This document shows positions 57,300-64,000 of a DNA stretch of 64,000 bases, piece by piece. This stretch comes from Kuschelorhynchus macadamiae (lineage: Eukaryota; Arthropoda; Insecta; Coleoptera; Curculionidae), in contig JAUTXW010000322.1 of the NCBI GenBank assembly GCA_030620095.1, forward strand, positions 186,001-250,000, written 5' to 3'. Made by a program: the position numbers and the translations under genes. Below the pieces are notes generated by a model. It was not told where the DNA came from, did no database searches, and was given only the letters and a program-made list of their open reading frames with translations. Every line of letters starts with the position of its first letter. Position 1 is the first letter of the stretch.

Positions 57300-59207
57300 G
57301 ACATCTGCATTTAAATTGATTTTTGAAATAATATGAACTATATGTGAAATGGCAAATTTTTGTAACAACTACTTTATAAATATAGGTAAAGATATGGCTG
57401 CTAAAATACCTCATCCATCATCTGGCTTAAAGTTAAATTATCCTAACCCAGTCAATTCTATGTCACTGACTCCTGTAACTAATGATGAAATTCTAGTACA
57501 TATTAGCAGCTTAAAAAATAATTGTTCTCCTGGACTTGATGGCATATCAACGAAACTGGTTAAAAAAGTACACATGTATATCAAAGATCCATTAATTCAT
57601 ATTATCAATCTTATATTCTTATCTGGCAGGGTTCCCTCTGATTTTAAGGTTTCAATTGTTACGCCAATCTATAAAAATGGTCCCAAAGATGACATCTCAA
57701 ACTACCGACCAATTAGTCTAGTTTCCACTTTTACAAAAATTTTTGAAAAATGTCTGAAAAAAAGATTATATGAATATCTTACATCGATGGGCATTTTGCA
57801 TAATAATCAATTTGGTTTCATGAAGAATGTTAGCACTGCGGATGCCATGTATAAGCTTATTAGTCTAATAAAACAACAACTTGACTCTGGAAAAAAAAGT
57901 ATTGTGGTTTTCTTAGATCTGGCAAAGGCATTTGATACTGTGCCCACAAACAACTGTTGGAGGCACTTGAAAAATATGGAGTCAGGGGTACAGTGTTGGA
58001 TGTCTTTGGTAGCTATTTGAGTGATAGGAAGCAGATGGTTAAAATTAAGAATACCATTAGTGATCCCCTGACCGTAGAAATAGGAGTGCCTCAGGGTACA
58101 GTGCTTGGCCCTTTGCTCTTCATTTCTTACATAAATTCATTATTAAATTTAAACACGGGTGGAACTGTAATTTCTTATGCGGATGATACTGTTATGCTTT
58201 TTGAGGGGATACTTGGGAGTCAGTAAAAACCAAAGTTATGACAGGACTGAAGAAAGTAAAAAACTGGCTGGATACACATAAATTAACTCTTAATAACACA
58301 AAAACTGTCTATATTGCCTTTTCACTAACCGAAGCAAATCGTCCACACTATAACTCAATTTCATTGCCTGACTACAGACTTACTATAAAAGATTCTGAAT
58401 CAGCAAAATATCTCGGAGTTACTATAGATAATCATCTAAAATGGTCAAAACATATTCATAATTTAACTAACAAATTGAGAAGTTTAATTCATAAATTCTA
58501 TGTTATTCGAAATATATTAACTGCCAAAATATTAAGATTGATCTATAAATCATTGGTGGAGTCGTTGTTAAGGTATGGCATAATTGTATGGGGTGGGCTT
58601 TATAATAATGTTCTATGTCCACTCTCTGTAATTCAGAATTACATTCTTAAAGTAATCAATTTTAAAAACAGATTATATTCAACTAGTCTCCTCTACAATG
58701 AAGATATCTTAAATGTTAGATCTTTGTATTTGTTGGCCAATTGTATATTTTGCTTTAAATCCAACAAGAACTACATTGATCACTGTTACTTAACCAGAAA
58801 CAACACTAATCAAATGCTATCAGTTCCTTATAGAAAATGTGATGGTAATCAGAGATTTGCTGATGTTATAGCACCTAAGATCTATAATTTGCTTCCTAAT
58901 GAAATTAAAAACATTGTAAATATGAAACGTTTCATCATAGAATGTCGGTCGTTTATTTTTCAAAATAAAAATCACCTTATTAATGTTCTTTAGTTAATTC
59001 TGTTTGTATGTATTAGGTTGTTATATACGCTAGGCTACACAAAGGTATAATTACATAATATATAATTTCTTTACAATTAACCAATAATGTGAGTTTAATA
59101 TCGAGGTACATACAGATGATCCTTTCATCTGGTACCCATTTACACAAGTAAGGCAACTATTTTGTTTAGATTTAAGCATTTGTTAATTGTGTATTTTACT
59201 GTACGAA

Positions 59208-59238
<31 letters not shown>

Positions 59239-59240
59239 AT
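57300..59240 (+). mobile_element. CR1/Jockey-type LINE, 5-prime truncated
   Basis: The RT reading frame at 57349-58993 is in three blocks. Block 1 (from 57349) has NNYFINIGKDMA, SPGLDGISTKLVKK, VTPIYKNGPKDDISNYRPIS, NNQFGF and VVFLDLAKAFDTV. Block 2 (from 57957) has GSYLSDRKQMVKIK, GVPQGTVLGPLLFISYIN and catalytic SYADDTVML. Block 3 (from 58238) has KNWLDTHKLTLNNTKTVYIA, AKYLGVTIDNHLKWSKHI, VESLLRYGIIVWGG and PLSVIQNYILK. It ends at 58993. One frameshift near 57950 and one stop or shift near 58226 break it. The element ends in an (AATA)n tail at 59206-59240, its 3-prime terminus. The endonuclease is missing, so 5-prime truncation is inferred. Confidence 0.88.
59206..59240 (+). repeat. (AATA)n LINE tail
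   Basis: Eight to nine AATA units directly after the LINE 3-prime region. Confidence 0.9.
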
Positions 59241-60199
59241 ATAGTAATTATAAGTTTCATAAAAAGGTTTTAAAATTTACTTTGGTAGCATAGGTTCAGG
59301 GCTCACGGGCACCTACTAAACAGGGGCGGTCAAATATCACAATATGAAAACTGATACCAAATATTTTTAGCTGCTTGCTTTTTTACTTAAAACTAAAAAA
59401 AAACTATGCGGGGTTAAGTATTTGCATCTAAGATGTTATTGTACTTCGTGATTATTAGATTTCAAAGATTGATATTGAAATCTAATAATTCAACCAAGGT
59501 AACCTGGCAGTTAATAAATTATGGATGAAATATTCCAAAAAACAATACCAACCCCTTAAATCCAAAGTATTTGCTTGATATTTTTACAAATATAGCAGGT
59601 AATATAATCAAAACCCTAGCCCAAATGAATTGTGATTCTTATGATGTTTCTTCACTGGTGCCTCTTCATCACAAATTTCTATTTGAAGATATTACTGTTG
59701 AAAGTAAGGCACAATTTTTCATAGATGTTTTAAATAATAGCATTATAAGTGCATTTCCCAAAAGAAACAGTGCCGACAGGTTCTATTCGACATCATTATA
59801 ATATTAAGAAACATAATAATAATAGTAATAATAATTTTTTACACAAGTCAAAAGGAAAGGGCTAGATGCCCAAAATCAGAAATAAAAATTACAATAAGAC
59901 TAATACAACAAAGTCAGCACTAACACTAAGTTATAGATAAATTATAAATGCACTGTGACAGAAATTAAAAATATAATAATTGTCAATCACACACAAAGGT
60001 TAACAATACCCACGGAAACATAGTACTAACAGTATTTCATACAAATCAAACAAGTTAAAATGTATGTCTTAAGTATTCCTCAAATAAATAAAATGAATTT
60101 TTGAGTAAAAATTTTTTTATTTTAATTTTATACTGACATTTATTTAGAGACCTCACCTCAACTAATTTGTTATAAAATATTGTATTTATCGGTGACATT
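59241..60199. other. Noncoding, one unassigned ORF
   Basis: A plus-strand stretch at 59571-59801 reads MLDIFTNIAGNIIKTLAQMN and later FPKRNSADRFYSTSL. It looks more protein-like than average but matches no family I know and has no clear borders. Confidence 0.35.
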
Positions 60200-61690
60200 T
60201 GTGAGGCGATAATATAATAATAATTCTTTATTTGCTGATCAACAAGTACATTGTTTGAGCATCGTCAGAAATGGTACCTAAAACACACCATGGTTTCCAC
60301 CTTGACGCCAAAATATCCTGTGTGGAAAACATCCTGAGCCTCATGCAGGAAGAGAACTAAAACTAGATGAAGTCAAACTCAATGCACTATAAAACTTAAT
60401 TCTAAATATATAAAAAAAGCTCCTGGGGACTGAATCCACAGATGAACAATAAATTAATATACAAGCATTTACAGTGTGAATCAGTATTAATGTGACTAGC
60501 ATACAAGGTGGTTTCGTCGGCATACTGGATGATATCTAGTAAGTTAAATTGATATGGTAAATCATTCGAATACAATAAAAAGAGTAAGGGACCTAAGATT
60601 GACCCCCTGCGGGACACCCATCCTCACCTATAGTTCTAAAGACCTCACACCATTACTATCTACAAGCTGGCAGCGGGTAGACATGTATGACTGAATAAGT
60701 AAGTTTCAGTGCATTTCCCCTGATCCCATAGGTAACTTATCCAGGAGGGTATCTCGACAGACACAGTCGAAAGCTTTCTAGAGGTCACAAAAAGTTGCTG
60801 TTAGTACCTTGCCCCCCTCAAAGGCTTCCACTATGTCTGTAACTAGCCACAAGATTGCGTCAGTTGTCAACAGACCCTTTTGAAAATCAAATTGTGTTGG
60901 AGATAATAATTTTTGTTAACATAAAAAAGTTGTTGGTCTTTTAATAAATGCAAGTGGAATATTTTTTGATATAATAGATACAACTGACATCGGGCGATAA
61001 TTGCCTTTATCAACCACGTCACCTTTTTTGTAAATTGGACATATCTTTGAGGTTTTTAGTTTAGAGGGGAATATTCCCCAGAGAAAGCAGCTATTTATAA
61101 TGATAGACATTGGAGCTACTATTCCATCCTTTAGTGTTTTTATAATTTTATTACTTATATCAAAAACATCTTTTGCACTACTATTGGATAGATTACCAAT
61201 TAAATCTGCCACCTTATAGTTAGTAAAGGGAGCAAGGAAGATGGTTTCATTGCAATGAAAATTATTCTAGACCATATCCATGGCTCTCTTTTTGCCACAA
61301 GAAATGTTCTCTGTAAGCTTCAAAGGTAAATTAGTAAAGAATTCATTAAAATCTAAAGAGGACACTGGGTAAGTTATATATCTTGTTTCCTTAACCAACT
61401 TCCAAACCTCCCATGACTTATTACCCGAGTTCACAATTCTATTCTCCACATATTTTTTATGTTCAAATACTTTTTTATCCTTATAAGACTTTCTGGCCAA
61501 CCTGATATCATTTTTGCAGTTTATACCGGGATTATGAATGCCGTTTGATGTGTGTGTTTCACACTTTACCTCTGGGAAGTGAAGAAAATTGCTACTAGTA
61601 TTATGTGCCTTAAGTGCAGAAAAGTATATCACAAATCGTGTTGCTTGGGGGATTAGTCCGATTATGTAAAAAGATTGGATAATTCCCATT
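60200..61690 (-). pseudogene. CR1/Jockey-type LINE fossil
   Basis: Read from 61689 on the minus strand: the linker (CKNDIRLARKSYKDKKVFEH, SWEVWKLVKETRYI), then LSNSSAKDVFDISNKIIKTL and TSKICPIYKKGDVVDKGNYR (about 61.0 kb). QFDFQKGLL and a CDL.KAFDCVCRDTLLDKL block with one stop (60.75 kb) follow. Then come GSILGPLLFLLYSNDLP and catalytic YADETTLYA, with the second Asp read as Glu (60.5 kb). The C-terminal third is unreadable. Several stops and shifts; inactive. It lies head to tail with the younger LINE that follows. Confidence 0.82.
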
Positions 61691-61796
61691 TAATATGTAA
61701 TATAGTTGAAAATGACAGAAGACAGTCTATCGAATGTGAAAGTCATTGACATAACCCCACATAAAGGAAAAAACCTTTAACAATCACAATGATTCT

Positions 61797-64000
61797 GTAA
61801 TTATTCAAATTCAAATTCTCTTTATTAGTTCACACAAGATCAAGATAGATGACATTGAACAGGTCAACTCTTAAATACTATATTTAAACACTAAAATGTA
61901 AAACAAACAAAAAAATATTAAAATAGGTACAAACTTGTCATAAAATCATATTGTCTAGAATTGTAAAACTTATCATAAAATTGTATATAGCGTAAAAGTG
62001 TATAAACGTAGTAAACATATCACAAATACAGAATACAAAAAGAAAAAGACAGAGTAAGAGTACAGCACAGTTTTATCCACATGAAGTCTCTAACAAACAG
62101 TACATATACATTATTTATTGTTGAGGTTCCAGAAGTCCTTCAAACAGTAAAAGGCCTTTTCAGAAAGGTACTTCCGCAGCTTTTTCCTAAATTGGACAGT
62201 TGATGTTTGACATTTTATAGCATCAGGTATGTGGTTATAAATCTTTATACATGCGTACCGTGGAGATTTTTCAAAGAGTGATGTTCTATGATTTGGCACG
62301 ACTAACGCAGATGCATTCCGTGTTGGGTAATTGTGATAATTCTGATTTTGCATGAATTTCTCTTTGTTGGAAAATACATATAGAGCACATTTGAATAAAT
62401 ATATTGATGCAACAGTTAAGATGTTGTACCTTTGGAAAGTGACTCTACAGGTTTCAAGTGGCTTTAGCCCAAATATCAATCTTATAATGCGCTTCTGAGC
62501 TATAAAAATTCTACTGATATCGGTAGCTTGACCCCAGGGGATGATATTATAAGTCAGATAATGGTAAGCTAAGGCATAATAAGAGTTCAGAAGCATATCT
62601 GCAGGAATGGTTTGTTTTAGTTTTAATATAGCAAAATATGCCCTACTGAGCCCTGAGCAAAAGTGATCTATTTGGTGACACCAACTACTTTTTGAATCCA
62701 GGTAAGAACCCAAAAATTTCACCACATCAGCACAGTCCTCTATATATGCCCTTTGCTTCAAACTATAAAAGTGAACTGTAACAGTCTTTTCCTTGTTGAG
62801 GATCAGTCTATTTTGGGCACACCAGTGACTCATGCTGTCGCATACTACTGAAATACTCTGTAGAAGGGAGTCCTCATTTGCCGCCGACACGCCAACAGAT
62901 GTATCATCAGCGAACTTGATGGTAGCTCCTGGTAGAGATAAGTCGTTGATGAACAAGATGAAAATGAGCGGTGCCAAAACCGAGCCCTGTGCTGCTCCAA
63001 TATTTATTTCGTATTGCTCCGATCTGCAACTGTCGAGCTGTACAATGATCTGCCTCTCCTCCAAGAATGACATCAAAAGAGCCAGAGCATTTCCCCTTAT
63101 ACCCAGTTGGTAAAGTTTATGATGGACAAATTTGAGATTGAGGCTATCAAAAGCTTTTGATAAGTCGAAAAAGAGTCCCGCCACAACATGTCCTGATTCT
63201 AGTTCTTGGTGTTTAAAATCTACTAGTTCGATTGCTGCTGTCTCAGTGGATCTTCCGTTTCTAAAGCCGTGTTGTTGCTTGCAGAATAGATTAAATGTAT
63301 CTAAAAAGTTAACAAGTCTATTGTAAATGACTCTTTCAAATATTTTTGAGAAAGCAGTCAGAACTGACACCGGTCTATAGTTGTTGATGTTTGTAGGGTC
63401 ACCCTTCTTGTATAGCGGGATTATTTTAGCCGCTTTTAGTGCCTTCGGAAATTTTCTCGATTCCATTGATTGGTTAATTAACATTTGAAGTGGCTGGGAA
63501 ATTTCACTGCACACTGCTTTTAGTGCTTTAATAGGAATATCGTCGGTACCCATTGATTTTTTGTTCTTCAGATTTTTTATAATGCTCTCGACCTCAATTT
63601 TTGTCCCAGGTTCCAAAAATATTCTATTTGGTTGCAGATCAGATGTAGTAGGTGTGCTGCCATCGTTTGTGCTTCCAAAGTGCTGCCTTATTGTGCTCTC
63701 CGCCACAGTTGAAAAAAACATACCAAATTCATCAACCACTCTACTTTGCTCGGTAATCATTTCCCCATTCACTTTGAGATGTATTGGCTTGGCTTCTTTG
63801 ACTCTTCCCAGCTCTTCATTGACTATAGCCCACATTTGCCTCGTCGTATTTTCCGAGTTCATTATACGCTGTTTGTTGAAGTTTACCTTGGCTTTAGTGA
63901 CTGATTTTCTGTATTCCTTTTTCTGTTCCTTGTACAGTTGGTAAATGTTTTCATCTTCCGTCTGCCTAGTCAGTAAATACAGGTCATATAATTTTCCTTT
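61797..64000 (-). mobile_element. CR1/Jockey-type LINE, 3-prime part, apparently young
   Basis: The element's 3-prime end lies at about 61797-61830, where the minus strand ends GAATTTGAATTTGAATAATT, a short tail repeat. The 3-prime untranslated region (about 61830-62110) precedes it. The ORF then runs open to the window edge. Everything 5-prime of 64000 is outside the window. Confidence 0.85.
62111..64000 (-). CDS. LINE ORF2 (linker plus reverse transcriptase), partial
   Basis: One uninterrupted minus-strand frame from the window edge to a stop at 62111, at least 629 codons, open upstream. It begins in the endonuclease-RT linker (QLYKEQKKEYRKSVTKAKVN, TTRQMWAIVNEELGR). It then has the RT fingers and palm: GTDDIPIKALK, AAKIIPLYKKGDPTNINNYR, QQHGFRNGRSTETAA, FFDLSKAFDSLN and GAAQGSVLAPLIFILFINDL. 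The catalytic motif is KFADDTSVGV, a complete Asp-Asp pair. WCAQNRLILNKEKT, VKFLGSYLDSKSSW and the C-terminal NYPTRNAS block follow, ending SEKAFYCLKDFWNLNNK. Reverse transcriptase for target-primed insertion. No lesion is visible, so this copy is the youngest LINE here. Confidence 0.92.
   Translation of the reverse strand, partial: KGKLYDLYLLTRQTEDENIYQLYKEQKKEYRKSVTKAKVNFNKQRIMNSENTTRQMWAIVNEELGRVKEAKPIHLKVNGEMITEQSRVVDEFGMFFSTVAESTIRQHFGSTNDGSTPTTSDLQPNRIFLEPGTKIEVESIIKNLKNKKSMGTDDIPIKALKAVCSEISQPLQMLINQSMESRKFPKALKAAKIIPLYKKGDPTNINNYRPVSVLTAFSKIFERVIYNRLVNFLDTFNLFCKQQHGFRNGRSTETAAIELVDFKHQELESGHVVAGLFFDLSKAFDSLNLKFVHHKLYQLGIRGNALALLMSFLEERQIIVQLDSCRSEQYEINIGAAQGSVLAPLIFILFINDLSLPGATIKFADDTSVGVSAANEDSLLQSISVVCDSMSHWCAQNRLILNKEKTVTVHFYSLKQRAYIEDCADVVKFLGSYLDSKSSWCHQIDHFCSGLSRAYFAILKLKQTIPADMLLNSYYALAYHYLTYNIIPWGQATDISRIFIAQKRIIRLIFGLKPLETCRVTFQRYNILTVASIYLFKCALYVFSNKEKFMQNQNYHNYPTRNASALVVPNHRTSLFEKSPRYACIKIYNHIPDAIKCQTSTVQFRKKLRKYLSEKAFYCLKDFWNLNNK

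Noticed and set aside
62832..63944. Plus-strand ORFs opposite the right-edge LINE
   Set aside because: Antisense shadows of the intact minus-strand reverse transcriptase frame.

Overview
The window looks like arthropod nuclear DNA, most likely insect. It is strongly AT-rich, nearly all intron or intergenic sequence, and packed with APE-type non-LTR retrotransposons (LINEs), a BEL/Pao LTR retroelement, a hAT element, a Transib element, MITE-like palindromes and long (TA)n tracts. There are no operons, and coding exons are short with GT..AG borders. Everything here is read by eye. Family calls rest on remembered conserved motifs, and identities are estimates.

Two host genes are supported. A minus-strand gene occupies about 0.5-19.5 kb. 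Its first coding exon is at 19306-19500. Further exons lie at 14466-14717, 12888-13016, 12542-12703, 2198-2362, 1554-1718, 1376-1446 and 518-719, and it then runs off the left edge. Almost all its introns are phase 0. Four exons repeat one design: an acidic/serine-rich stretch with a KEN tripeptide, then an Arg/Lys-rich patch. Two of these exons sit in a recent tandem duplication of about 0.6 kb. The introns are filled with decayed LINEs and MITEs. A plus-strand gene starts at 55042, with phase-compatible exons at 55042-55121, 55180-55283 and 55720-55858. Its later exons lie beyond, or within, the retrotransposon-rich right end. I cannot name either protein.

The 19.8-21.6 kb stretch holds foldback and tRNA-like repeats. 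From 21.6 to 28.3 kb lies a decayed BEL/Pao element whose span is interrupted by a 2383-bp hAT element with 15-bp terminal inverted repeats and an 8-bp target duplication. From 30682 to 33582 lies a Transib element of 2901 bp. Its transposase is related to the RAG1 recombinase core, its termini begin CACA, and it is flanked by the 5-bp duplication CGACG. From 34 to 42 kb are a LINE endonuclease fossil, a MITE and a tandem-repeat family marked by AAAATGGCGGCC. From 42.9 to 48.4 kb are two plus-strand LINE reverse transcriptases, one split by a 226-bp (TA)n tract. A pair of roughly 460-bp inverted repeats at 49.2 and 56.4 kb encloses a cluster of GATA palindromes and the start of the plus-strand gene. 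The right end (57.3-64 kb) carries three more LINEs, the last with an uninterrupted reading frame reaching the window edge.

The most interesting items are the RAG1-related Transib fossil with intact borders, the multi-KEN exon-repeat gene, the palindromic 2+2 repeat at 20.3-21.1 kb, and the ATTATCWGATAAT cluster at 54.2-54.7 kb.
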